The notes under the pieces: model-generated | Told to the model about the DNA's origin: nothing | Database searches by the model: none | The model's input: the letters and a program-made list of their open reading frames with translations, nothing else | In this document: in pieces, positions 1 through 10,302 of the stretch | Numbering within the stretch: the stretch's first letter is position 1 | Layout of the letters: the number at the start of each line of letters is the position of its first letter | Assembly (NCBI GenBank): GCA_020740775.1 | Contig: JAHEWK010000001.1 | Span: 6,572,001 to 6,636,000, forward strand | DNA length: 64,000 nucleotides | Reading direction: 5' to 3' | DNA from: Ilyonectria destructans | Taxonomy: Eukaryota; Ascomycota; Sordariomycetes; Hypocreales; Nectriaceae | Program-made: the position numbers and the translations under genes

Positions 1-284
1 ATGAGGGCGAAGAGACCACCATCGAGACCACCGTCGTCGTTGCTCCTACTGTCGCTGCCGTCTCTGTTGTCTCTTCTGCCGCCGCCCAGGTCACCTCTGC
101 CGCTGCCTCTTACATTGTCCCCTCCGCCGCCCAGTCCGGCTCCAGCGGATCCGGCAACGGCTCTGGCAACGGCAACAGCCCCGCCGTCACCTCGTACGTC
201 ACCGTGACCGGCAAGCCTCACACCAAGACGCAGGTGCACACCAAGTACGTCACCGTCACTGCTGATGCCCCTGCCTGCACTTAA
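1..284 (+). CDS. 3' end of Ser/Ala/Thr-rich secreted or cell-wall protein (partial)
   Basis: The gene enters from the left edge. Reading starts at base 3 in the third frame and stops at TAA 282-284. About 93 residues are visible. They are dominated by Ala, Ser, Thr, Val and Gly, with a Gly/Ser/Asn linker (SGSGNGSGNGN) and a tail of Thr-Val repeats (SYVTVTGKP, KYVTVTADAPACT). This composition is usual for O-glycosylated cell-wall or extracellular fungal proteins. No catalytic domain lies in the visible part, so the family cannot be named. The ATG-initiated frame at 1-207 is an out-of-frame shadow with Pro/Leu/Ser low-complexity sequence. Confidence 0.6.
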   Translation, partial: EGEETTIETTVVVAPTVAAVSVVSSAAAQVTSAAASYIVPSAAQSGSSGSGNGSGNGNSPAVTSYVTVTGKPHTKTQVHTKYVTVTADAPACT

Positions 285-1090
285 GCAGCGGAGCGTCGCG
301 TGCTCACGGGAGTCCTGCCGTCTTGAATGGAGGTGGTGCTCGGCCGTTTGAGCCATGGATCGTGTTGGCAGTTAGATTTATTCGTCGACTGTAGATATTT
401 CTTCTGGGTAGCCCCCTGTGGGGGTAATTCAATTGTACCATATTTGATCTTTGCTTCTTTGTCTGCTTGCTGTGACATGTGCTAATGTGATGCTGTAAAT
501 ATTTGATTCCTCGACAGCTGCTAGGCTTGGTGCAAAGGGAGATGTTGAGGTTGCCCGCATCGTTCTGATAATCACACGGAATGTTTCGATTGTAGACAGC
601 CCATTGTGCATTGCATCACTTCCGCATTCCTGAACTCAACGTCGGGTTGCTTCAAGACAACGGAAAGATCTCCGATAAGCATTTCCTCTGGATTGCTGTG
701 ACGACGACAATCCACTTGGATGCGCGTAAGACATCCATTGACAGCACTCGCTATTAATGGCAGCATACATGACGAGGCGCAATCAAACATAACGCTGAGT
801 GACCTGTGTGGATGACACAGAGACACAGACTGGCTCAACTCAGACCCGAGACAAACATGAAATACCGGGCTGGATGGTACACGCTCCATTCATTGTTCGG
901 GTTGAGCTGGAATGCCAACAAGAAAACTGAGAGCCCAGAGGCAAGCTTGACGATAAGCATGTTCTTAGAGGGCTGCCGTAGGGGATTAAGGTTGCTTTGG
1001 GAGAGCCGGGTAAATAGGCTTAAGTTGGCGTCAAACCGGACAGCTTCGTATACGTGTAGACGGGGGAATGAAGGGAAGATCAGACGGAAA

Positions 1091-1130
1091 GTCAATCGGG
1101 CAATCGATCAATCGGTCAATTGGTCAATCG
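1091..1130. repeat. Five-unit 8-bp tandem repeat
   Basis: Five consecutive octamers: GTCAATCG, GGCAATCG, ATCAATCG, GTCAATTG, GTCAATCG. Two units are exactly GTCAATCG and the others differ by one or two bases. The run ends sharply at both sides. Confidence 0.85.
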
Positions 1131-3997
1131 CGTCCAGCTGTCATTACCTACCGCATTAGGCAAATAAAACTAGGCAAAATGAAACAAGGCCAATCAGGCA
1201 GTGAATGCCCTACCGGCCGTCGGTGTCCCGAGACCCGGATTCTCGGGAGTCGCAAAGGCACCACTCCATCTTCAGGGGCGCTGTGACCCTGTGGGAGCCC
1301 GCGGCTGCGTAAGACGCAGGGCATAGCGTCGCGCTGGAGACGCCCCCATGTAGGAGAGAAGGGGCGAGTGAGCGCTACAGCCCCTGTAAATTTCCCCTGT
1401 ATTTTCTAAGTTCCTTGTAGTTCTTCCAAAGCTTCCCTGCTTGGCTCTCAGTGTGGCTGCCGCCCATCAAGTCGGTAATTCTTGGCCTCCACATTCTAAC
1501 GCTGGCGGTTATTATGTATGCACCACTATGCAGTATGTATGGGTCAGGGTTCATCGTGCCGCGTCCTACATCGTGCTCCCGGACATCCATGTTGCTTTGT
1601 ACTTGGTACTAGTGAGGCCGAGTGCCAGCGCTTCGGAAGTCGGTGGCCGCGTAGCCTCAACCTCAACCATCAACACTCCGAGTATCTTGCTTGACGTCTT
1701 CAAAACCCGGAAGATGTGATCGCTCTGGAACTAAATATCTGCCGTGCCGACACCTACCGGGCCAGCCACCGTGCCGTATGCCCAAGAACCAGCCGCATTT
1801 GCCCGACACTGGAATTCACTGCTGCATCTCCAAAGCCGGCCCCCGATCTCCAACCGCCTCATGTGGCAGACGGTCATGAGCGGGTGTCGGCCGGTTCCAA
1901 GTCCCCCTATTTCCACGCGGTAGTTTACTTTTGTGGGGAGCCGATGAGCCATGAGACAACAAAAAATAAGACCGGCGCCCCTTCGCAGGACGTGACATGG
2001 GGATCAGCATTCTGGCGCATCCGGGATTCGAGAGGGGGCGTGGGAGTTGAAGTAAATGGGCTTTTGATTACGTGGCTGGTGGTGCCGGCAGCTGGAAAAG
2101 GTGATGCTAAGAACAGCACCGTCCCGTCCCCACGTCCCGAGGGAATGCCACACTTGTGATTTGGATGTTCTTTTCGGGATATGGTGTTCGAGTCTGGCCC
2201 CGGTTTGTCGTGTGAGAACGCGCGTAACGCCTGGGTTGGGTGGACGCTGGGACTCTTGCGTTCTGCCCCTGTGGATCGCCGGCCCACGAGGCAAATCAGG
2301 GCTGGGCTACGATCAAACATCCATCAGACCCTCCTGGGCCGTCTTGGGACGTTGATGGTCGGAGGTTTTTGGTGCTTACACCCCAGCGTGTGGCGGGAGT
2401 CTCATTAATCCACTGCAGCAGCGTTGAAAGTACTTTGGTCGAGTAATTTAATCGAGGGCTTTGGCCGTGTCGTCTGATGTTGGGAAGGCTTTCCCGCCCC
2501 CAGTCTAATATGCCGCTGCGGTTGGTTCGTTCCTTCGAGGCCGATGTACGGGAACGCCTGGTCGGTTTGTTGTGAGACTTGTCTTTCATCCAGAGTGTCG
2601 CGTCCTCCAGTTGGTCGGATGGCTTGCGAAACCAGATGAATGTGAAAAGCAACTACAACATGGACTGCTTGGCGAAGAGCTTGTGCTCTCTAGCGGCCTT
2701 TGCATCTTGAAGGGTGAACCTCGAAACATTGAATGAGCACGGCCGACGATGGTGGACATGACCTTGGCAATGGCCCTAGAAACGATGACGGAGAGGTGAT
2801 GCATTCCGGTCCCCATCCGTAGGCCATTCCGCATCCTCCGGCGCCAGAGGAGGCCCAAGCCAGCAGCATAATTCCGACCTTCGTCACCTGTCTGCGGAAA
2901 CATACGTACGCAAACCCACCATAATCCACGCACAACCGCGCGGCGCCCATGATGGCGGGCAGGGAATCGACGCAGCGCAGCCGGGCCACTTTATTGGGAA
3001 CCTCCGGGCGACCGCCCGAACCCTGCGCTGGGCTTGCGTCAACAGCCCCAGGGGCGGAGACGGCTGGCATGGGCACCCATGTTGTGGGCACGACGCTGCT
3101 TTTACAGAGGCTGCGAGTTGAAAGGGCTGATGGAATGTGTGGTTTTGCTGAGACAATGGCCCATATTACTGTGTGGTACTACGGGAACGGCGGCCTCGCA
3201 AAGGTAAATTCGTTGGGAGGCGGCGGCCGTTGTCTGAGTCGTGGTGGCGAGTTGAGGTGTGATTTCGACTTGACTCGGGTATCGTGACTGGGAACGAAGC
3301 AGTGGGCACTCACTCATTGGCTTTGCAGGACAGCAGAGGAGCAGATACGGATCGACTGCGATGACCTGGTTCAACTCCATAGTATATCCTCTGAGATTGG
3401 GAGTCGAGAGCAAGCGGCCAGGGCTGCATCGTGGAAATTCCCCGCCCTTCTCATTAGAGTAACGGCCTTGGACTTGGCGGATGCTTAAACAACGGTCGTC
3501 AGCCACAGAATAGAGACCGGCCTAATGCGTGCATGACATCCTAATAACCTTGATATACACTCATAAAAGAGGCGTTTCGAAATGTTAAAAGCTTAGCCAC
3601 GAACACGCGTATCGAGAAGCCATCTCAGGCACAAAGCTGGACCATCGGACCCCATTGTCTGTCTTGCGTGACGTCGACTGGCCCACCGACGCCGTCAACC
3701 CTGCGGGTGGCAGGGCTTATAGCCTTATAGCGGCGAGACGGCCAGGCCCAACTCGGCTGAACGCACCCTGGACGATGACTGGACGATGGGGAGGCGCGAC
3801 GAGGCGTGGAAGTGGCTACTGTACATAGTACGCGGAGGGCGACGTACCTACATCCACCCTCCACTTACACCTGGTGCGCCTAGTAAAGACCAACCGGGGG
3901 GTCACATTCGGCTTCGATGGTATATCAGGATGGCTGCCCCTCGATTCTGGCATCTATGATCTGGCCCAGCCTGGCTCAAGAAACCGCCACAATATTA

Positions 3998-4083
3998 TCT
4001 CGATCCTCCATCTCCTTGCTTCATCCTCCCCTCCTTCTCCTCCTCCTCCTCGCCTTCGCTCTCTTTCGCTTTGCTTCCCCTTC
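3998..4083 (+). promoter_or_regulatory. Pyrimidine-rich tract upstream of the arylsulfotransferase gene
   Basis: A strongly C/T-biased stretch on the plus strand with CTCCTCCTCCTC runs, 320-400 bp upstream of the ATG at 4400. Such CT tracts are common near transcription starts of filamentous-fungal genes. Assignment to promoter or leader is inference. Confidence 0.4.
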
Positions 4084-4399
4084 TGCGAGCCGCTTTTCTT
4101 CGCCCGCCTTCGCTGCTCCCGTTGCCTTCGTTACTCTTAGTTTGGTCTTGCCTGGTCTTGCATTGCTCGCGTGAGAGCCTCACCAGTTTTTGCGCCGCTT
4201 CTGCCTTTTTGTTCTCGATTATCAGCATCGCTCGCCTGTTAATGCGTCCAATCCTTACTGTGATTACTACTGCTACTATTGCTGCGACTTCCACTCTGGC
4301 TGTCCCTCCACCCCATCGCTAAACTCGACCTACGATTTCCTACTCCCGACGACATTCTAACTTCGCGATTGTACGACTTATTTCAGCATCTTACTCCTA

Positions 4400-6250
4400 A
4401 TGGCTCCCAGCCTCAGAAGCACGGCCTCGGCGGTGCTGTCGGCACTTGCCTGGGCTGGCTCATCCCTGGCGGACACGGTCTTCTACGACAGCCTCGATGA
4501 ATTCACAGCCCTCGCAAATGCCACCAGCGGATTCCCCAGCCAGACGTTCCGATCCTCGGAAATCATTGCTCCCGTGCTCCACGTCAACACGTACAACCGC
4601 AGCGCCGTCGACAATGCTGGCTACATCTTCCTCGGCGCCGTGTACGGCAAGATGCGGGCGGGCCCCATGATCCTCGACGCCAAGGACATGAGCCTGGTCT
4701 ACGCCGACCAGCGCTACGACAACTCCTACACCTCGCAGGTCCAGACGGTGAACGGAACCAACTACCTGGTCTTCTGGGAGGGTGTCCACAACCGCGGCCA
4801 TGCTAACGGCCATGGCCTCGTGTTCAACGAGAACTACGACCTCATCTACAACGTGACTGCCCACGGCTACCAGGACACCCTTGCTGACATGCACGAGATG
4901 CGCATCACCGAGAACAACACTGCCCTGTTCACCGTCTACTGGAGTATCCCCTGGGACTGCACCTCTATGGGAGGGCCCGTCGACGGCTTGTTGATGGACA
5001 GCGGCTTCCAGGAGGTCGACATGGAGACGGACGAGGTGCTCTTCACTTGGGCTGCTACGGACCACTTCGATGTTGAAGACACCTATGCCCGCTACGGCAG
5101 CGGATTCGGCGTCAGCGACAACTCAGGCTTTGACTTCTTCCACATCAACTCGGTCGACAAGACCGAAGACGGCAACTATCTCATCTCCAGCCGCCATCTC
5201 TCGCTCCTCGCCCTGATCGACGGCAACGACGGCCACCCGATCTGGGTGCTCGGCGGCCACCGCAACCAGTTCCTCGATTTGAATGACGGCCGCGCCACCG
5301 ACTTTGGCTGGCAACACGACGCGCGGTTCTACAAGAACCAGAGCCACATCACCATGTTTGACAATCACGGCGAGCAAACCGGCCCCTGTAGGGAGGACGG
5401 CTGTAAGACTCGCGGCCTGCACCTGGCCATTGACACCGAGGCCATGACGGCTCGCATCGTGCAAGAGTATTTCCACCCCGCAGGTATCGACTCGGGCGCC
5501 ATGGGCGGCTTCCACACGCTCGACAATGACAACGTCATTATCGGCTGGGGCTACAATCCTGGATTCGTTGAGTACACGCCCGACGGCAAGCCGGTGCTGG
5601 ACTTCCAGCGCGGCAAGCTGGGCGAGGGCTTCCAGGCCGACATGTTCGCGTACCGCGTCATGAAGCACGACTGGATCGGCCGGCCCAGATGGCTCCCCAG
5701 CGCCGCCATCGAGGCTCCTCATCGCACCACGGAGAATGCCACCGTGTGGCTGTCGTGGAACGGCGCCACGGATATTGCCTCGTGGGTAGTGGTAGGTTTT
5801 CCTATCCCTGTTTCACCCGTCAATTTCGTGCCCGCTAACATCACGCAGCTCGCTTCCGATTACGCCAACACCCTCAACGGCCACAGAAACGTCGTCGCCG
5901 TCGCCAACCGCACCGGCTTCGAGACGGAGATCTACCTCGGCGGCGAGACGAGCCATCGCTACATGGCCGCCGCCGCCGTCACCGCCGACGGCACCATCCT
6001 CGGCTCGACGTTTGTGATTGATATGGCCACCGGCCAGCCGTGCCTCATGGCCAGCCACGTCACCTCCATCTGGCCCGAGATGGAGACCACCATGACTAAC
6101 TTTGTCCTCATGGGCATGATCATCGGCGCCATCGCTACCGTCTCGACCCTGGGACGCTGGTTTTGGCGGCGACGATACCACATCCACAGCTGGGACAGCA
6201 GTATCGCCAAGTACGAGCGGATCGAGCCCGAAGAGAGGCGCATCGACTAA
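4400..6250 (+). CDS. Fungal arylsulfotransferase (ASST)-like secreted/membrane protein
   Basis: Two exons, 4400-5791 and 5849-6250, give 597 aa. Residues 1-24 form a signal peptide ending ...SSLADT. The body matches the fungal arylsulfotransferase family: repeated acidic turns, HEMRITENNTALFTVYW, FFHINSVDKTEDGNYLIS, a WQHDARFY segment and GGFHTLDNDNVIIGWG, as expected for a beta-propeller. The C-terminus has a TM helix (FVLMGMIIGAIATVSTLGRW) followed by RRR and a short cytosolic tail, so the enzyme is probably anchored facing outward. Several NxS/T sites (NTS, NCT-like and NITQ-type turns) occur. Bacterial ASSTs transfer sulfate between phenols. The substrate of fungal members is largely unknown, so the activity is inferred from family only. 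Confidence 0.88.
   Translation: MAPSLRSTASAVLSALAWAGSSLADTVFYDSLDEFTALANATSGFPSQTFRSSEIIAPVLHVNTYNRSAVDNAGYIFLGAVYGKMRAGPMILDAKDMSLVYADQRYDNSYTSQVQTVNGTNYLVFWEGVHNRGHANGHGLVFNENYDLIYNVTAHGYQDTLADMHEMRITENNTALFTVYWSIPWDCTSMGGPVDGLLMDSGFQEVDMETDEVLFTWAATDHFDVEDTYARYGSGFGVSDNSGFDFFHINSVDKTEDGNYLISSRHLSLLALIDGNDGHPIWVLGGHRNQFLDLNDGRATDFGWQHDARFYKNQSHITMFDNHGEQTGPCREDGCKTRGLHLAIDTEAMTARIVQEYFHPAGIDSGAMGGFHTLDNDNVIIGWGYNPGFVEYTPDGKPVLDFQRGKLGEGFQADMFAYRVMKHDWIGRPRWLPSAAIEAPHRTTENATVWLSWNGATDIASWVVVGFPIPVSPVNFVPANITQLASDYANTLNGHRNVVAVANRTGFETEIYLGGETSHRYMAAAAVTADGTILGSTFVIDMATGQPCLMASHVTSIWPEMETTMTNFVLMGMIIGAIATVSTLGRWFWRRRYHIHSWDSSIAKYERIEPEERRID
5792..5848 (+). other. Stop-free 57-nt intron, length divisible by three
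   Basis: Donor GTAGGT at 5792, branch site GCTAAC at 5834-5839, acceptor ACGCAG ending at 5848. It lies in phase 0 and contains no stop, so retention would add 19 residues in frame. Splicing joins SWVV to LASDYAN, which fits the family better than the retained sequence. Confidence 0.8.
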
Positions 6251-7865
6251 AAAAGAAAAAAGTCCTCTTGTGTCTATTAATCTCATGCATGGCGTTGATA
6301 CCTAGGGAAACGATGGGAATGGCGAACTGGCGTTACGCGTATTGGGCAAGAGATCCTCATCGCGAGGGGTTCATTTTGTTCACATTCTGTAATTACTCAT
6401 GGATTATTCCAATATTTACTCATACCCTCTGTCTATTTGCGTGTGACTATTGAATACTCCCGGCCGAGGGTTGTACTCGGCACCAGTTGTCTGTACTCCC
6501 CTGGGGTCTCTGATCCTCCGAGACATGGCCATGTTACTCCCCCGGGAATTTACGAATACACGGCCGGGAGCTACGAAATGTTTCAGTCAAGTCGAGCGAG
6601 TGGTTGAGGTGTTGATTCCCTGTAGTGGAAAACGCGTCAGCTAGACTCTAGCGGCTGTCAATGACGGGGCCACGGGTCGATGTGGGGGGATACCGGATCG
6701 GATCAGGACCAACGTCACCGTGATGACGACGCAGACGAGAAGAACAAAATGTGGGCCGCGCGTGCCCTGTGCGTACTATTCATAGCCTGCATAATGCGCC
6801 GTATCCGAGTAGATGGGTCGGTTGTCATGTCGGAGTGTGTATATCCGTTCTGTCGCCTATCGGTCTGGATGGCTTGCAGTTGGTTGCGGGGGAGGAATGG
6901 AAGCTAGGTATCAAACCAATTGGTGGGTCGGAGAGTGTCGCGGGCTGGTCTGTGGCATGACTGCGAAACAGACGGAGTTGTCGCTAAGAACCTGAGGGAC
7001 GGGTGAGGTGGTCTAACGGTTCATGGTCGGAAACTGTGACATGTAGCCTCAAACAATGAGTTGCGGAGTTGCAGATGGGGTCACTTTGAGATGTGACTTT
7101 GATGATGACTTGGCTGGTAGATGTCTCTGAGGGAAGACAAGTCATGATGAGGAGGAAGGTCGATGGATCTCGTCTGGGCAGTTGATATCCGTCGACGCAA
7201 ACTTGAGATATAATTTTGACTCTAGTCAAATCAAGTAAAATGGAAGTTTTATTCCTATGCGCCATCCAGTTTGGGAACCCTCGAAAGGAAAGACTGTAAT
7301 CCATCTTGTGAGGGGACAATTTGAGTAATGACGCCCGCAATGCCGAGCCACTTAGTGCGGATCGGCCCGCTCTAGTCTAGCTCTCTCCACTATCACGAGC
7401 TGTCAAAGGTCAAGCGTCAAATGTCAAGCGTCACAGATCGATCGCCTTTTATCAGAGCCGCCAGACACGATCTGGAAGGGAAGCATCTGAACCCACGCCG
7501 AGACCTCGATCCAAAACAGCCGCCGAGAGAGTCCCTCGCTTCTCCCAATTCCCCGCGGCATGCAACATGCATCCAGCCGCTCCCCCTGCGAAGGCGCGAG
7601 CAGTAAATGGCCAGTTGGGAATCTCGCGACAGGGGCTGTTCCCTAGCTGCAGCGTAATTCCGAACAGAGAAGCTCCTTGAGTCGTCAGGGCTGACAGGGA
7701 CATGCATGATCGTCCATTGTGAGAACTGACTGACACGCTGGACGGGGGTTGTGATGCGAAAAATCCCCGCCCCCTCACGAACACCATCGGATCTGAGACG
7801 CAACTTTCCCGCTCCAGGTTCCCTATTGCCGGATCCTGCACGTAAACCGTCCATCATCGTCCATC
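6251..7865. other. Intergenic region, no supportable gene
   Basis: Short open frames only, with no recognisable motif. A 10-bp inverted repeat (CTCCCGGCCG at 6457-6466, its complement at 6561-6570) is the only structure seen. The right end probably holds the former promoter of the truncated gene that starts at 7866. Confidence 0.5.
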
Positions 7866-8003
7866 ATGGCCGACCGCAGCTCGCCCGGAAAGTCGCCCAA
7901 GTCGCCCAAGTCCCCCTCAGACAACCCCGGCTCTTCGCCGCGCATCGAGGCCGACCCCGGGATTCAAATGAAAATGTGTATTTTGCTCTTGCCGTCGAGC
8001 TAA
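7866..8003 (+). pseudogene. Truncated 5' end of a gene, possibly a LaeA/UMTA-like methyltransferase
   Basis: ATG at 7866 in a good context (CATCATGGCC) opens MADRSSPGKSPKSPKSPS, followed by a Ser/Pro stretch and IEADPGIQ. The reading then degenerates and stops at 8001-8003 after 45 codons. A Ser/Pro-rich head followed by an IEAD motif is a common start of fungal LaeA/UMTA-type methyltransferases, but no methyltransferase domain follows. Instead the sequence runs into inverted repeats and an AT-rich block. The simplest reading is a gene cut by mobile-element insertion or deletion near 7970. The family assignment is tentative. Confidence 0.4.
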
Positions 8004-8041
8004 TCGTGCGACCCAGCGGAGCCGGGTGAGCTCTGCCGGAG

Positions 8042-8076
8042 CTGGCTCACCTGCCCTACCCTTCAGGGTGAGCCAG
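8042..8076. repeat. 10-bp inverted repeat (hairpin)
   Basis: Arms CTGGCTCACC at 8042-8051 and GGTGAGCCAG at 8067-8076 with a 15-nt loop. It sits just before the AT-rich block and just after the truncated gene, so it may be part of an element end. Confidence 0.6.
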
Positions 8077-8089
8077 GCATCTATATAGA

Positions 8090-8345
8090 TCTTAGCGTGA
8101 GGCTTAGATGTAATTAATTTCTATGATTGCATATTGCCTTACTTAATTAGCTTCTCTATTATATTACAGTAGTTATATCATTTAGATGTATATATATTTT
8201 GAACGTATTACTGTTATCTTTATCTTCTACTTTATTCTTCTTTATCTTAAAGTAGTAATTCTTTTTATTATAACTATTAACTATTAAATACTAACTTCTC
8301 TTATATCTTTACTAGCTATAGTTTAATTACTTACTGAGAAAAAGT
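8090..8345. mobile_element. AT-rich, TpA-rich block, probably RIP-degraded repeat
   Basis: This stretch is conspicuously rich in A, T and TA dinucleotides compared with its GC-rich surroundings, for example runs of TATATATATTTTG and TTATTATAACTATTAAC type. No open frame survives. Such blocks in filamentous ascomycetes are typically transposon copies mutated by repeat-induced point mutation. The original element cannot be named. Confidence 0.55.
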
Positions 8346-8348
8346 ATC

Positions 8349-8538
8349 TGTAACAGGGATCGTGGCACTAGAGCCCTGTTGCAATGACCTAGCGTCTGCA
8401 GCAGCCGGTAGGCTGCTGAGGCAAAAGATCAAGCAATAATAGCAGTTATCGCACTAAAGCTGTGCACACACACCTATTATATAGCGTGACGCTGGCGATA
8501 CAGAGCCGAAGGCCCTATCGCACAGCTTCCACGTTACA
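8349..8538. mobile_element. 190-bp LTR-like, highly structured element
   Basis: Starts TGTAAC and ends GTTACA, a perfect 6-bp terminal inverted repeat with the TG...CA termini of an LTR. Inside are three separate perfect stems: AACAGGG 8352-8358 with CCCTGTT 8374-8380; CAGCAGCC 8399-8406 with GGCTGCTG 8411-8418; AAGCTGTGC 8457-8465 with GCACAGCTT 8520-8528, the last enclosing GCGATA/TATCGC. The five flanking bases on each side do not match, so no target-site duplication is seen and a solo LTR is not proven. Confidence 0.5.
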
Positions 8539-9608
8539 CTTTACAACCTTATATAACCTTAAAGAGCTTTATTCAATTCTACTCTACCTCACTTAACTAA
8601 ATCTACTGTCATTCCGTGTAAAAGGGCCCCTCGACCGTTATTAAAGATTTAGACTGATATAGCAATATATAGACTTATACACCCTCGACATCGATAGTGA
8701 AGACGGGAACGACAAAAAGATAACGCGTTAGGGGGAGGGGGCGAGAATTAATATTACTAGCGCGGGTTCCTATCCGGTTAGGTCTGGCCGAATCGCAGAC
8801 AAGCAACTAGCTGTTAAGCATCGGATTTACTTCCGCAACCAAGGCCGTCTGACACGTCATAGATTCGGAGATGGCCGCAACGCGAGGGGATGGCCCTTAA
8901 GGCGATTTCGTCAGGGTCGATCAAAGTAGGGGCATAGTAGGACAGAACATACCGAGGAGAGAGTCATAGCGGGCCGGATGAGATCAACTCAAGAGGTAAT
9001 GCCACTGTATTGCGAGAATACTACGATGGAGAGGAAAGAGAAAGCGGGCAGGCGCGTAGACGCGCAGACGCGTCTGATAGTCCCTGTGGCCTGCCCCGTG
9101 CGCCCTAGTTACGTATCGACCCCACCCTGGGTCCAGCACTCCGGACGTTCCCGTCACATTACCCCTATAAAAGCCACTCAGGTACGATACCTAATCCTGT
9201 CATTGTCCAACCCCCCCCTTCTAGCTGTCGATTTAGGCTAATTGTTATGAGAGGCGAACTATCGTGAAGGCCGTGGAATTTATTCTCGGACAATCCTTCT
9301 TTCCACTCGGCAATAGGAACACCGTTGGTGCCTACATCCTGGGCAGCATTCAACTGAGATGCGCGTCCCTGCAGTAAGGCAAGAGCAACAAGTCCATATA
9401 AAGACGATACGCTTTTTCTTGGGGGCCTAGGGCTGAACTCCACCACATCTCTGTCCCAATTCCGAGGGTCGAGCTCTTTTGGATGAAGTTCACTTGGTGA
9501 TGCACCACATCTTCTTTGGACCCCACCGCATTACTACATGCGGTAACCTGGTGGTAATGTGGTAGTGAATTTTCCAAGTGGTATTTTCTTGCAAGGGTCA
9601 AGAACCAC
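8539..9608. other. Repeat-like intergenic sequence without a gene
   Basis: No convincing coding sequence. A CCTATAAAAG box at about 9166 could be an LTR or gene TATA box. Near 9510-9590 there are several short, imperfect inverted copies of CCACCGCATTAC-type sequence, including ACCGCAT-N6-ATGCGGT. The whole stretch may be further degraded mobile-element sequence. Confidence 0.4.
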
Positions 9609-9644
9609 CAATCGGGTTAAGTGGATTGGTTGTTCTTAACCCGA

Positions 9645-9749
9645 TTGAAGAACGGACCGAACAGCAGACGTTGTTTGGTGAGAGTCCGGTACGATCGATT
9701 TGAGTGGATCCAGCCCTTTTATATGGTGGCCATGCTATCATGTGTACCT
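9645..9749 (+). repeat. Internal direct repeat, copy 1
   Basis: 105 bp starting TTGAAGAACGGAC and ending CATGTGTACCT. It is nearly identical to copy 2 at 9875-9978, with a C/T change near the start and a small indel/substitution at GATCGATTTGAG versus GATCCTTTGAG. Confidence 0.95.
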
Positions 9750-9874
9750 CCGCCTTGCGCCCCCGCATCGCCGCCTTCTCGCCGCAATATTTTCCATCAA
9801 GCGCGGCTGTGGCTGGAATCTACCAATTAAATTACGATCCAAGGCAAACCGCACCGCCCCAATGACGCGCTGGG

Positions 9875-9978
9875 TTGAAGAACGGACTGAACAGCAGACG
9901 TTGTTTGGTGAGAGTCCGGTACGATCCTTTGAGTGGATCCAGCCCTTTTATATGGTGGCCATGCTATCATGTGTACCT
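9875..9978 (+). repeat. Internal direct repeat, copy 2
   Basis: 104 bp in the same orientation as copy 1, separated from it by 125 bp. The high identity suggests a recent local duplication inside the element. Confidence 0.95.
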
Positions 9979-10302
9979 ACCACATTTCGACACAACAGAG
10001 GACCAGAGACAGCCATCCTCAATCGGGTTAAGAACAGACAGCTCCATCATCATGCTCCGGTACTCTCTCAATTCGATCTTGTCTAGGAGTACTCTTCATC
10101 TATAAAGACCGTCCTTCGCACGACCTTATTGCACTCATTTCGAAATCCGCCCCGAGCTAGGTGCCGACATCACCACACGACCTTCAACCTTTCTTCAGAC
10201 CAGCGCCCATCCCTGCCTCGTCCCCGAGGGCCCTGACAGATACCGGCTACTTCGTCCTCCAATACCTCTTCCAATGCCCTGCTGCGACCCCACGTTCCCG
10301 CA

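Larger units (their letters stand above)
285..4399. other. Long intergenic region without a supportable gene
   Basis: Over 4 kb between two plus-strand genes. Open frames of 60-147 codons occur on both strands, but none shows a family motif, a signal peptide or a convincing exon chain. An 8-bp tandem repeat lies at 1091-1130 and a pyrimidine tract near the right end. The 3' part presumably contains the promoter and 5' leader of the arylsulfotransferase gene. Confidence 0.6.
9631..10036. mobile_element. 406-bp MITE-like element with 18-bp terminal inverted repeats
   Basis: TGTTCTTAACCCGATTGA at 9631-9648 is perfectly inverted at 10019-10036. The interior holds no open frame for a transposase but two copies of a ~105-bp direct repeat. 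A third copy of the terminal core, CAATCGGGTTAAG, lies just outside at 9609-9621 and makes a hairpin with the left end. No target-site duplication is obvious directly next to the ends. Length, inverted ends and lack of coding sequence fit a non-autonomous DNA element. Confidence 0.6.

Noticed and set aside
1..207. ATG-initiated Pro/Leu/Ser frame at the left edge
   Set aside because: Shadow of the Ala/Ser/Thr-rich reading in another frame, which ends at a better-placed stop.
2181..2195. GTTCGAGTC resembling a tRNA B box
   Set aside because: No A box at the expected distance and no acceptor stem.
6457..6570. 10-bp inverted repeat CTCCCGGCCG as an element end
   Set aside because: Short, widely spaced and without target duplication or further symmetry.
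8747..8757. TAATATTAC, the rolling-circle origin nonamer of CRESS DNA viruses
   Set aside because: No flanking stem and no Rep-like coding sequence. A chance match in an AT-rich spot.
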